From positions 58,497 to 122,496 of the forward strand of contig CAAAJI010000056.1 in the NCBI GenBank assembly GCA_900642245.1: a DNA stretch of 64,000 nucleotides. Direction: 5' to 3'. The translations under genes were made by a program, and so were the position numbers. The notes under the pieces were generated by a model that was not told where the DNA came from, searched no databases, and saw nothing but the letters and a program-made list of their open reading frames with translations. Of the stretch, positions 1 to 10,859 are shown in pieces. The stretch is from Fragilaria radians (Eukaryota > Bacillariophyta > Fragilariophyceae > Fragilariales > Fragilariaceae). The stretch's first letter is position 1. Every line of letters begins with the position of its first letter.

Positions 1-1681
1 CAAATACGAGCTTAAGTTCGAGGAGAAAACTTTGTTTCTTGCTGAAACAACGTTTCTCACTCTTCGCTAGCCTAATCTAGATTCGTAGCTATTATCCATG
101 ACAAAAAGCAGAGATATGTATTTTACTTCACGAACGGTTTAGCTAAACAAGAAAAATGGGTGTGAATCCAAAACATTATTTATATGATTCCTTCAAGATG
201 GCTTCAAAATGTAATTTAAGCCCAATAAAAATGCAAAAGTCAAGAATTTGGAAGATATAAGCTGTTGTAAGAGACAAAAGTACATCACTGTTAGTGGTGA
301 TAAATCGGTTAAGGTGTGAGACTTATCACATATAGCTAGGTCTATTTGTGTGGAATGAGAATCTTTAAGCACCCCGAAGTTCCTTGTATTTTTGCCATTA
401 TTCACCATCTCATTTTCTCACAGAGATGGCTCAAAAATATAAAATATAAATGTCATGATGTGCCAATTGCTCCTTTTTTAGATTAGTTGATTCTTGTCAA
501 TGTTCATGTGACGCCTCTGCACGAGCAAATCAATAAATCAATTTTTATGCTCTCTCAGAGCGTTGCATTACTTTACTCTATTTCACAGAAAGTAATTCAG
601 CAACCCCACATCTTGATTTTGCCACTTTGGCATCAATGAGTAATTTGACAAACGTAGACAGGAAATGGCAATACTTGTATCTAAGTGTAACCTTATAGTT
701 CTCATGTTTTTTCTTCACATGTACCATCCAATACATATCCATTTTTGTGTGGTACAGTGTTGCTAATATTAGTGACGTTGTAAATGCCACATGTTTGGCA
801 TATAAATAGAGGATTTCATTATTTAACAAAAAAGTCTTCCGTTTTTTCTTGCGAAATATATTTCTTTCTTTTATTGCTTTTTTTAATTTTGCCTTTTTCA
901 GGGATTTTGTCTCCTTTTTACAATCACAAGCTTGTTTTTGCATACTTGTTGTGAAAGAGTATTTTTCTGGCTGATCCTTGTGACGTAGCTAGCTATATAT
1001 TGTTTCCTAGCATCCATGATGCTTTTGCCAACTTGTATTTGAGGCTTCGAACTTCTAGGTATTCCCTTATCCATAATTAATTCTAACTTTTTGGCTGTCT
1101 GACTCATCCCCTTTACAAGGCTGGTAAGCCAGTTAGTATTTGATTGTCAACTGGTTGTATTCAAATGCAAATACAGTGGTTTATAAGTCAAGTATAACAC
1201 TTTTTTGAGTTAAATTACAATGACATACTATTTCCATGTCTCTATCCTCAATTTCATGTACAATTTTGAAACATGATTTCAGTATATCATAATGTCTCAT
1301 TACATCCTTGAATTCTTCGGTTAAGGTGTAAGGCTACAGCTGTCCTTAAACATCAAACACTTTCATAAGTAAAAGTCAAAGCCGAATTTGGATCAAAGAA
1401 TCTTTGCAAATAATGTAGTTCCAAGATAATTTTGGCTAAAGTGCAATGTAATAAGTAAGCATTCTCTACAATAGTAAAATCAAACCTAAAAGAATATGAT
1501 TACTAAACATTGAAATTACCATATTTTATCATTTGCGAAATATCTTTCTGAATTCATAAGGTAAATCCTGAAAGAAAGGAATAGCGTCCAGCAAGAGGGA
1601 TATAGGCCAAAATTTGCCAAGGATTTGAAAATACGCATTGATGACATGTGTGAAGCGTATTTCTTATGCTCTTCATATCTA
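1..1681. other. AT-rich intergenic DNA, no gene supported
   Basis: I see no recognisable protein, RNA gene or transposon domain here. The longest open frame (943 to 578, minus strand, 121 codons) is Lys-rich at one end and resembles no family I know. It is within what chance allows in AT-rich DNA. Confidence 0.5.
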
Positions 1682-3510
1682 CACTACTAAAATAGTTTTA
1701 CAACCGATCTGGCCGGTGCTACCCCGTAACCCTTATGCGTTTTGCTATTTCTAGAGAAAGTGATCGAGTACGAGTACTGGATATAAAATTAGCAAATGGC
1801 TAAAATCACTAGGGATATAGCTAATTCATCCTGGTATATTGTCATTCCAATGTTGAAACTTTTATCGTAGTCCATAGTGGATAGATCTAATTGCAATATT
1901 AATCTGCAACTAAATGAAATTCCTTCAAATCGTTGAAAAATAAATAACAATATTCCTTTAATTTGTGGAAAAAGATCTTTCATGCTTCTTAGTCATAGTC
2001 TAATTATAACTGGTTTATATGGCATTAATCATGTGGATCAATAATATGGTTGTTTGTTTGGGATGATTCTTTAATCCTTCATTTGCCTCATTTTTTAAAT
2101 TGTCAAACAAATAAAGAATAAGTGTTATAAAGTTAGCTGAAAAATGATATTGACTCTACACCAACAACATTATTTTGATTTTTCCACCAGCAATCTTGGA
2201 CATTCCAATAACAGCAGCAGTAATAACTTGTACAATAAAAACGCAAGAAAAAGCTAAAAGTTTGTTTTAATAGGAAAAATGAAATGAAATGACTACCTAT
2301 ATACCTTCCTAATATCAATGCTAAATAAATGGTGTAATTTACATTAAGTTCCGTGATGTTGAATGCAATTGTAGATACCAATGGCATGTTATGCCAAGTT
2401 AGTGAAACTTAAAGCTTGTGTGATGCATCAGATTTTATGACCTGCAAACTCTAGGTTCACAAAAAGCAATCATGAAAATCCATGTCCTAATTATTGCTGG
2501 AAATTTATAAGCAGAAACTCAAAGATATATTTTCTTTTGTAAATAGTAAACTCTGCGTAGCGAAGCAAGCACCAACTACTAGTCCTACTACTAAAAAAGT
2601 TTCACATCTGATCTGGCCGGTGCTACCCCTTAACCCTTCTGCGTTAATACAGTAATACTCGAGAAAGTGATCGAGTACGAATATAGCGGATTCAGCGACT
2701 AAAATCAATAGGGATATAGCTAATTCAAACGGTACCTGATTTAAAAATTGGTAGTAAAAAAATAATTCCATCCTGCAAAATGTTTCCGTTGTAAACGGTA
2801 GAATATTTCACGCTATTGAAATGTGGATCTAATTGCAATATTAATCTGCAACTAAATGAAATTCCTTCTAAACAATGAAAAAAATACCACTATTCCTTTA
2901 AATTGACGAAAAAGTTTCTTAATCTTAAGTCTAATTGTAACTGGTTTAAAAGACATCAATCATATGGATCAATTATATTGTTGTATCATTGGGATGATTC
3001 TAATTGTATTAATTTTTCATGTGTCTCATTTTTTATGATGTCAAATAAGTAGAGAATACATTTTACAAAGTTAACAAACTATGATAATAACTTTGCACCA
3101 ACAGCTTCATTTGATTTTTTCACCGACAATCTTTGACATTCTGATGACAGCAGCACCAATTAACTTCTACAACAAAAGCACAAGAAAAAGCTAAATATGT
3201 CTTTAAACCATAGTTTTAATAGGAAAAAAATGAAAATACTTCCTGTACACCTTCCTGATGCCAATGCTAAATCAATGGTTTATTTTAGTTCAAGTTCTGT
3301 GATCTTGAATGCAACTGTAGATACCAATGACATGCTAGGTCAAGTGGTAATACTTAAACTTTGTGTCAGGCATCAGATTGTATGTCCTGCAAATTCTAGG
3401 TTACCAAAGAACAATAATAAAAGTCTTTGTCGTAATTATTGCTGAAAATGTAAAAGTTCAAAGATACATTCTCTTTTTGCGGAGCAGAGCAAGCACCAAC
3501 TACTAGTTTG
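1682..3510. repeat. Diverged tandem duplication of a ~0.9 kb unit
   Basis: Two copies lie head to tail, about 1682-2587 and 2588-3510. Each starts with a ctactaaaa run followed by a roughly 140 bp block containing ctggccggtgctacccc, then GAGAAAGTGATCGAGTACGA, then agggatatagctaattca. Each continues through a shared AT-rich body and ends with aagcaccaactactagt. The offset between matching landmarks drifts from 904 to 924 bp, so small indels have accumulated. The opening block recurs inverted at 43340-43495 and in part at 46078-46190 and 61079-61105. The closing motif recurs near 60600 and at the window's right end. This suggests a transposon-derived unit, but no coding domain is visible. Confidence 0.8.
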
Positions 3511-3847
3511 AGTTTAAAAAATGTGCGGACAATAACACTCTCTTTGGACAAAACTAACTAGTACTCTTTCATAAATCCAGCCAATAGCGTTTGAGAAGTC
3601 GTTAACCCGAGTTCAAACTAAGTAACCGTAGTGGAGAGATTATAGTTGTAAATGAGAGATTCGTGATGAAAAAACGATTTTCATAGGGACTTCTGAGAAA
3701 TGAGAGCTATGTTTTTCTCAAGCCGATGAAGACATACGTCACAAGGCTTTTTGTGAGCCAGTGAACAAAATATCCTATCGTCAGTCTCTTTCCACCGATG
3801 TTGTATCCTTATAATTCTTGTAGTATCGTTTTCTCGCTCTTTTCACG

Positions 3848-4858
3848 ATGAAACTTTCAGTTGCCGTTTTTACTGCGTTTGTGGCTTCCGCAGCTTCATT
3901 TACTCCTTCCTCCTCTCAACAGCAACATCGAATGGCAACGACATTGTTTGGAAGAAAGGCCTTTATAACAGGAAATTGGAAGCTAAATCCAGCCACCAAA
4001 GATGAAGCTGTTAGTTTAGCGACTACAATTGCAGATTCTGTGACATCAAAGTCTCCTGGTGATGTGGCATTGTTTGTTCCATTTCCTTACTTAGAAGCTG
4101 TTCATCAAGCTGTGAAAGGAAAGGTAACTATTGGTGCCGAGGTGAGAAGTTATTTTGAGATGGACCAAAAATCATCATGAACAGTTATCTCATATACCTT
4201 TCTCCTAGTGTATCACTCCTGAAGACGGTGGAGCTTTTACCGGAGGTGTATCTGCATCAATGCTGAAATCTCTAGGTATTGAATGGGCTCTGGCAGGTCA
4301 TTCTGAACGTAGAACTATTAACAGAGAAACTGATGAAGATATCAACAAACAATGCCTTAAACTCATCCAAAATGGTATGAATGTGGTACTTTGTATTGGA
4401 GAAACTTTAGAAGAGTTCGAGAAAAAGCTAGTTGGTGCTGTATGTGAAGTGCAACTCAAGAAAAATCTTGCCGGTGTTTCGGCAGAGGATATGAAAAAAG
4501 TAACCATTGCCTACGAGGTAAGGACAACAATAAGTTTTGTAGTCTGCATTATATTCTTGCTTCGCAATTCTAACACTGACCTCAAATCACTGATATTTCA
4601 TAGCCTGTTTGGGCTATCGGAACAGGAAAAGTTGCTACACCTGAAATTGCACAAAGTGTTCATGAGACATGCCGTGCAATCATCAAAGATATGTATGGAC
4701 CAACGATTGCGTCCGATATCCGTATTCTCTATGGTGGTAGTGTGACACCAGAATCCGTAGATGGATTGATGGCTAAGCCTGATATTGATGGAACTTTGGT
4801 TGGAGGTGCATCTCTGGTAGGCGATAAATTTGCCCGCATTATTAATTTTCAGCCTTAA
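3848..4858 (+). CDS. TPI: Triosephosphate isomerase, plastid-targeted, three exons
   Basis: Interconverts dihydroxyacetone phosphate and glyceraldehyde 3-phosphate. Exons at 3848-4141, 4209-4517 and 4604-4858 join in phase 0 at GT-AG introns of 67 and 86 bp and give 285 residues. Family landmarks visible: GNWKLNP (substrate-binding Asn and Lys), AGHSERR with the electrophilic His, IAYEPVWAIGTG with the catalytic Glu (codon triplet split from Pro by intron 2) and flexible loop 6, then ILYGGSV and LVGGASL near the C-terminus. The mature enzyme is full length (about 250 residues). The extra N-terminal ~35 residues begin with a hydrophobic signal peptide (MKLSVAVFTAFVASAASF) in which A-S-F resembles the ASAFAP cleavage motif of diatom plastid preproteins, so a stromal Calvin-cycle/glycolytic role is inferred. 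The gene is convergent with the coiled-coil gene ending at 5003. Confidence 0.95.
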
Positions 4859-5002
4859 ATCAGGAACTACAGACATTAATGTGAATGAAGTTATGACAAT
4901 ATCTAGGAATCATTTTATTCTCTACAAGAAATTGGAACTATCTCTCTCTGTTTAATAATGTGTACACTATCAGAGTAATTGGATTTTATAAGGTAGCACA
5001 GG

Positions 5003-5923
5003 TTAACGGGGTACTGTTTTGGCAGAATGGGAACTTCCATAAATGTCTGTCAAGTTTTGAGGTAACTTAGGTTCTGTATTCTGAGACGAGGAGCCAGTAA
5101 TGACTGAATTATCTGTAGATGTGAGCAAGGATGCTGAAGAATTGCCAAAAAACTTATCGAGAATGCTGCTAGTGGATGATTCCGGTTTCGGTGAAATGGT
5201 AATCTTACCCCCAAGAACGGCTTCCTCCTTTAATGTTTTCCATACACTTCGCCGAGTGTGAGGAGAAAATTTGGATGACATATCATGTGTATCCGATTCA
5301 ATGCCATCGACATCCGTTTCTAACATTCCGTCAACATTATGAAAGCCCATAAGATTGGCTACCTGATTTTGCAGACGTTCATTTTCTTCCTCGGCATATA
5401 TAGCTTTCCTCCGAAGCATCGCATTCTCCTTCTCTAATCTTTCAATAACCTTCTTTGCTTCTGCAAGATCGAAATTTATGTCCACGTTACTTTCTTCCAG
5501 TTCACGGATAGAACGACGATCTTTTCTTTGTCTTACTTTCATTTTTTCTAACTTTTCTTTCAAATCACAATTTTCAGTCTGAAAATCCTCAACCAATTTG
5601 CTGAGCTCTTGTACATTGCGTTCAACTTTCTTGTTTTCTGTTTCGATCTTTCCACCTGTCCTCCGTTCAACTGATGGTAAGTCTGAGGAACGAATAGGAC
5701 TCTCCTGTTGACTTATTTTACCATCTATTTTTCTTCGTTGACTGTTACTTCTAGTTTTCGTTGATTTCTTCTTCATTCTTGTTTCGGATGGAACCGTCTG
5801 CGGTTCTTCCATGTCTGTTTTGATCATTCTTCTTTGCCTGCTCCTTGTATCGTCAGAGATGAACAATCCTTCGGAAGCATCAATCCTTTTGTTCCAAGTG
5901 AGTCTATCATCTTGGGTTGTCAT
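5003..5923 (-). CDS. Coiled-coil protein, paralogue of the gene at 7970-8821
   Basis: 306 residues, single exon, first ATG used. I recognise no named family. The N-terminal third is basic and Ser/Thr-rich. Residues ~90-195 form a strong coiled coil with heptads (RKDRRSIRELEE, then DINFDLAEAKKVIERLEKEN, then AEEENERLQNQVANLMG). An acidic linker and a basic patch, TRRSVWKTLKEEAV, follow. The tail has SSTSSILDKFFGNSS and ends YGSSHSAKTVPR. The same coil, TRRS(V/M)WKTL, ILxKFFGNSS and YGSSHSAKTVxR blocks occur in the same order in the 7970-8821 gene, so purifying selection on these segments is likely. The conserved C-terminus suggests a docking motif (inference). No membrane segment or signal peptide. 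The 3' end lies 144 bp from the TPI stop codon, in a convergent arrangement. Confidence 0.75.
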   Translation of the reverse strand: MTTQDDRLTWNKRIDASEGLFISDDTRSRQRRMIKTDMEEPQTVPSETRMKKKSTKTRSNSQRRKIDGKISQQESPIRSSDLPSVERRTGGKIETENKKVERNVQELSKLVEDFQTENCDLKEKLEKMKVRQRKDRRSIRELEESNVDINFDLAEAKKVIERLEKENAMLRRKAIYAEEENERLQNQVANLMGFHNVDGMLETDVDGIESDTHDMSSKFSPHTRRSVWKTLKEEAVLGGKITISPKPESSTSSILDKFFGNSSASLLTSTDNSVITGSSSQNTEPKLPQNLTDIYGSSHSAKTVPR

Positions 5924-7969
5924 ATTTATGGGATTGAAAGAAATGACTCATGAAATTTCGATCGCTTGCAAAAGTGAAGAACAGTGACTATAACTGCAGA
6001 TTCGAATCGAATATCTTATTGTACCAGGCTCTGCAGGAATTTTCACGTCCATAAACAGGGGCACAACTGCAACTGTCATAATTGATTCAAGGGACATAGA
6101 GTAAATTAGTTCTTTTCAATCGGGAAAGCCAGTCGAAGTTCAAGCGTTTCAAGATGCTCATTACATTTGAAGTTACAATTCTACGGATCATGACCGGGAT
6201 TTACATAAAACAACGACTAGAATCATATGACAAACCCATACAATCAAAAATTCCCATAGTACAATTTTTCATGATTGTCCTTGCTTTCCTATCGTTTTCT
6301 TTTTCCATAATCGATCTCTCCAAGATTAAATTTTTGTCGGCAACGATTTGGACGAAATGTCAGAGGACATCAAGTAATTCTCCGAAAAAACGATTTCTTG
6401 TCGTCAGTGCGACTCCTCGCCAGTGATTTGCGTTTGGAAAATGACGACGATAAGGTATCATCCTCAATCAAGCCCTAGCGATATTCATTACCACGAAAGT
6501 CAAATCTCATGGCGTGACTACAATGAAAACATCTCAGTCATTTGTTATACTCTAGTGACTTCATGGGACCAATATGAAAATGTATTGCACCATGGGATAA
6601 AATTGAAAACAAAAATAAAAAATCTGATTCAATTATTATCCCTTGTAGGAGTACCATAAGTCTCACGTCAGTGATCTCATTGAACGGACAAAAATAAATA
6701 CGAAAGCTGATCGCTACCTAGAGTTTTCAAACAATATAAAAGAGTTGGCTATGGAGAGTCATTATTTATCCCAAAAGCAACCACAAATAGTTTAGCTCCA
6801 ATGAAATGGATGGTAAGCACCCAATTACTTATGATTCTAAATCTGATTAAGAATTTCCTTATGTTTTAATTCAAAAGAACTAAAATTCAAACAGATTTTG
6901 TGTCAACTATCTTGTTAGAGGCAACCATGAACTACGAACAAAGAAGCAAAAGCATCCAAAATTCCATTTCATGTTTTTGGGCAAAGCATAGATATGTTCA
7001 CCAATCACCAAGTGCAATCTGTGAAATCAACCTAACGCCCATCTGATCATGATTTTGAAATGAATTGTATTATAGATGCAATCTGATCTGATTGGAAAAA
7101 AGTAAAAAAAGTTTAGTACAAAGTCATGAAGCAAAGTTGTAATGATAACGTTGAAAGATAGATTTACTGCAACCAAGCGCTTTCCTTTTTAATTAACTCT
7201 CCTTTCTAATGTGCTTTTATCAGGTTAGCTTTTCATCATGTTATCTCGATCTTTTTTGTTTCAATTATGCAATCCGGACACTTACCTAGATATTTAAGAT
7301 TTCTTTCTTTGGATCGTTTTTTCTAAGACACATACATAATCATTCAAAGCCTCTGTCAAAGTTTAATTTATACCAATCTAACCAATGGAGGATTCTTTTT
7401 GATTTTCTTAAGAAGTACTGTAAATCCCTCCTGTTCATATTCCTGAAACTCCTGACTGCTACTTTTTCTTATCAAGAGTCTGTTCATAAGCAATGTCTTT
7501 CTTTGCCACAAGGTCACACGACGAAGAAGGTGCAAGGTAGAGTGGCAGGAAGAATTCCATAAAGAGTTCATTGTGTTGAATTGATGTGGCATTGGGAAGT
7601 ATTTGCTGAGTGATGTTTTGTCAGAGATATATTGAATATCAAAGTCAAGCATCCTAGCTGATTGGAGTGATTATGAGTATCTGGGGTCTATCTTTTCTTT
7701 TGCTCTATCTAGAAGATTAGATGACTTTTAGCTGAAATATGTCATGAATATTTTGAAATATTGCCGGAGAAATCTTTATCTACTTTTAGAGTCGCTTTCA
7801 AATGTTTTGAAATCTATATCCTAATGCTTTCTTAATGGAAGAAACAGTTTTTGTGTAAAAGTGAACTTCTATTATGATCCCTTTTGTTCAAAAATAGAAA
7901 TTTCATTCTACTAATTACTAGCTCTTACGATCTTTCCTTTATGAAAGGCGTTTGAAACTCGGTTTCACA
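5924..7969. other. Intergenic region between the coiled-coil paralogues
   Basis: No family-level similarity seen. Open frames at 6154-6426 (+) and 7368-7652 (-) lack recognisable domains and any conserved copy beside the paralogous gene. Probably promoter DNA of the gene starting at 5923 plus decayed sequence. Confidence 0.45.
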
Positions 7970-8821
7970 TCAACGCTGTACTGTCTTGGCCGAATGAGAA
8001 CTCCCATAGTGATCCCATTTATTTGTTAGTTTGGAATCGATGCTGCTCGATGATCCTGTTAGTATTGAACTTTCAGAAAATGTAAGGAAGGATGAGGAGG
8101 AATTGCCAAAGAACTTTTCTAATATGTTGCTAGTTGAATCATGATTCAACAAAGGGTTCTGCTTGTCATGTACGGCCTCCTCTTGTAATGTTTTCCACAT
8201 GCTTCTCCGCGTCTCTCGTGAAAATCTTGATGAAGGTTTCGGCATTTCAACCTCATCGCTTTCAAGAATATCCTCGAATCCCTGAACTCCCATCAAATTA
8301 GCAACTTGGTTCTGAAGGCGTTCATTTTCTTCCTCAGCGTATGATGCCTTCCTTCGAAGCATCGCATTTTCTTTTTCTAGTCGTTCGCTTACTTTCTTTG
8401 CTTCGGCAAGATCAAAGTTAATATCTACATTGTGCTCCTCTAGCTCGCGAATCATACGGCGGTCCTTTCTTTGTTTAACTTTTATTTTTTCCAGCCTTTC
8501 TTGCAGCACTCGATTTTGAGTTTTAAATTCTTCAAACAGAGTTGCGAGATCTTGCGCGCTTTTGAAATTGAGTATATGATTGGAATTATTTGGTGGATCG
8601 TTATAACATTTATCAGACGCCAATGTCAATTTACTTTTTGTCATCCTGGTACTCTCCGTTTTGTCTGCTCGATTAGATTTACAAGTTGTCTTCATCTGAG
8701 ATAATTCTTTCTGCGTGTTTATTGCTGAGGTTTGCCTCCTGATTGCAATTTTAGTTGAGATTAGCATCTGTTCGTCTGCTCCGATGCTCTGATTCCAATA
8801 TCCAACCTCACCTGTTGTCAT
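7970..8821 (-). CDS. Coiled-coil protein, paralogue of the gene at 5003-5923
   Basis: 283 residues, single exon, same strand as its paralogue and about 2 kb upstream of it. Function unknown. The coiled-coil core (RKDRRMIRELEE, DINFDLAEAKKVSERLEKEN, AEEENERLQNQVANLMG) is almost identical to the 5003-5923 protein, whereas the N-terminal ~85 residues and the acidic linkers differ strongly. The basic TRRSMWKTLQEEAV segment, ILEKFFGNSSSS and the end YGSSHSAKTVQR are retained. This block-wise conservation between tandem copies indicates that both were functional after duplication. The Arg-rich RKDRR patch could bind nucleic acid or lipid, but nothing in the sequence decides this. Confidence 0.75.
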   Translation of the reverse strand: MTTGEVGYWNQSIGADEQMLISTKIAIRRQTSAINTQKELSQMKTTCKSNRADKTESTRMTKSKLTLASDKCYNDPPNNSNHILNFKSAQDLATLFEEFKTQNRVLQERLEKIKVKQRKDRRMIRELEEHNVDINFDLAEAKKVSERLEKENAMLRRKASYAEEENERLQNQVANLMGVQGFEDILESDEVEMPKPSSRFSRETRRSMWKTLQEEAVHDKQNPLLNHDSTSNILEKFFGNSSSSFLTFSESSILTGSSSSIDSKLTNKWDHYGSSHSAKTVQR

Positions 8822-9939
8822 TTTGCATATATCGCTTGAAAAAAATTGTTGTTGTACGGAAAATATCGAATTATGTGCAATTGTTCTATTTTGGACAATG
8901 AGGTCATATGCCTATTGTAAAGTTTCATTGAAAGACCAAGATAGATATTAAAGGTCATGGCATCTAGATTGTTCGCTTATAGCTAACACTCGACCTTTTT
9001 CAGATGTATGACGTCATCACTGATAGCTTCAAGTCATATCTTGAACACCGGTAGTGGGCAGACATTTTGAAATAGCATATTACCAAACGTTAATAGAACT
9101 TAAGACTTATTTTAATACACAGCTCACCTTCATGTTGATTTGCCAATGTTGCCATGTATTTGGCTCCCCATCCTTACGCTATGAGGCAAATCAATTACTT
9201 TCCTGTGAAATTAATTGAAGGCTCTTCTAAGTAATGGTTTGAAGCCTTTCTTGTTTTATTGTAGTTCACCGTGAAACATCATGGACAGTTTGTTATGTTG
9301 ACTATCATCTAAAATCATTTTGCAAAAATCTAACATAACCAATCACATGTGTACAATGAAAAGATAAAGAAACATTAGCCAATGTAATTAGTTTGTTTTG
9401 AATCCCCGCCGTTAATTTTCAAACCAAAGTCCCATGTTCTACCGAGCTCATACAAGCATTGACCACATCCATTCTTAGTTGCCATTCAAAGTTTTGCACA
9501 TTCATTGATTCCAAAAAATTTAAAATTTGAGATTATTTTATAATTAATATACGATAAATAGCTAATACTACGGAAGTAATTGCCTCTTCTGACTTTTACA
9601 ATAAAATAATTGATGTCACCTTGAACAATATTGACTAAACCTCTTCAATCAGGAATCTTAATGTCCCAGGACTCAACCTTCACCAAAGGTGGGAGCAAGA
9701 AAAATTGTTCAAAATAATTGGTTGCTCCAAAATGTAAGGTTATTGAGCATACACAATTGTATTCATATTCTTTATTCCTCTTAGATTTGATCATGATAAT
9801 GCAACATAGAAAAAATCGTGAATCAAGCGCAGATTGATATCCATTTTCCAAATTGAAGTAACCTGGACATATTTCTTACACCTTTGTGTACACGCTCAAA
9901 GACTATATTTGCTTGGGCTGTGACTTGCAGTTAGTTTTG
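8822..9939. other. Intergenic region, no gene supported
   Basis: AT-rich sequence with no domain or repeat that I can place. One 68-codon open frame at 9645-9851 (-) overlaps this segment and has no recognisable content. Confidence 0.45.
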
Positions 9940-10232
9940 ACCTACCTTGAGTATGATCAAGAAGCAAATCCCTAACACAATAGGTCGTACCACACTTTAA
10001 ATAATGTTGTATTACACTAAGAGATGTGTATGTGCACCGGTGTAAGGAGTTATCCTGTACAGCTAGTGCATAGTAGATAATAGTAGGAGTGGCATATCAT
10101 AATATTTACTCAGCTAGATATGAATAGTTACAAGTGACCTATCCTCTTGCATACTGACCACAAATGAACTATGATAAATGATACATTAGATAAACTTAGT
10201 GAAGCATAACTATTGCTTATAAATGGAAAATA
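9940..10232 (+). repeat. Left terminal repeat segment of the gypsy element
   Basis: Matches 13990-14252 in the same orientation. The right copy lacks about 50 bp (roughly 9971-10020) present here. Inverted, more diverged copies occur at 15480-15700 and 42665-42890. Similarity starts near tgatcaagaagcaaatc and stops after cttataaatggaaa. Confidence 0.8.
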
Positions 10233-10859
10233 TCTTTATTAGAACCGGACATAAACCAAGACAGCTATAATAATAATCTAAATTAGAAGCCAACTCTTTA
10301 GTTGTAAAGATTTGGAGATCTAGACTGAATTATCCTTTTGGATCACTAAGTTGTCCTTGTTAGCAAGTTGAACAGACTTTACAAAGGAGTTGGATAAGAA
10401 GGTTAGAAACAAGATCAAATCTTCAAGTGAAGTCACGCAGATCTCATGAAAAGAATCAAGAACATCTCTTGAGAGAAATTCCATGACTAAAATGAAGTAA
10501 AGGATAAATTAGTTTACAATTTTACTTTAACCTAGTTTTATATAACCATAGAGCACTGTGATCCCAGTTTATTATTCGTAAAGAATGCCACAAAGTAAGT
10601 TTAACTACAAGTCTATGACTGACTTATCCGCTGTAGTTCAAGAAATCCCGCATACTCCTTTCATTTTAAAGGCTAAGATCGTAGGGTATCTGGATGAGGC
10701 GGTGAACAAGACAGAACACATCAAGTAGAGCTTCATGGTTCCCAGCAACCCTGCAGCTAAGTATTCCAGACAAATTCATGATCTTCAAGGATGGTGGAGC
10801 AGAACACTGGAGCAGAACACGTCAAGTGACAAATTGGTTACCGTGAGGTAGAGAACTTG

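Noticed and set aside
578..943. 121-codon minus-strand frame
   Set aside because: Lys-rich at one end, no family resemblance, no paralogue in the window.
6154..6426. 90-codon plus-strand frame upstream of the coiled-coil gene
   Set aside because: A hydrophobic stretch is present but no motif; probably promoter DNA.
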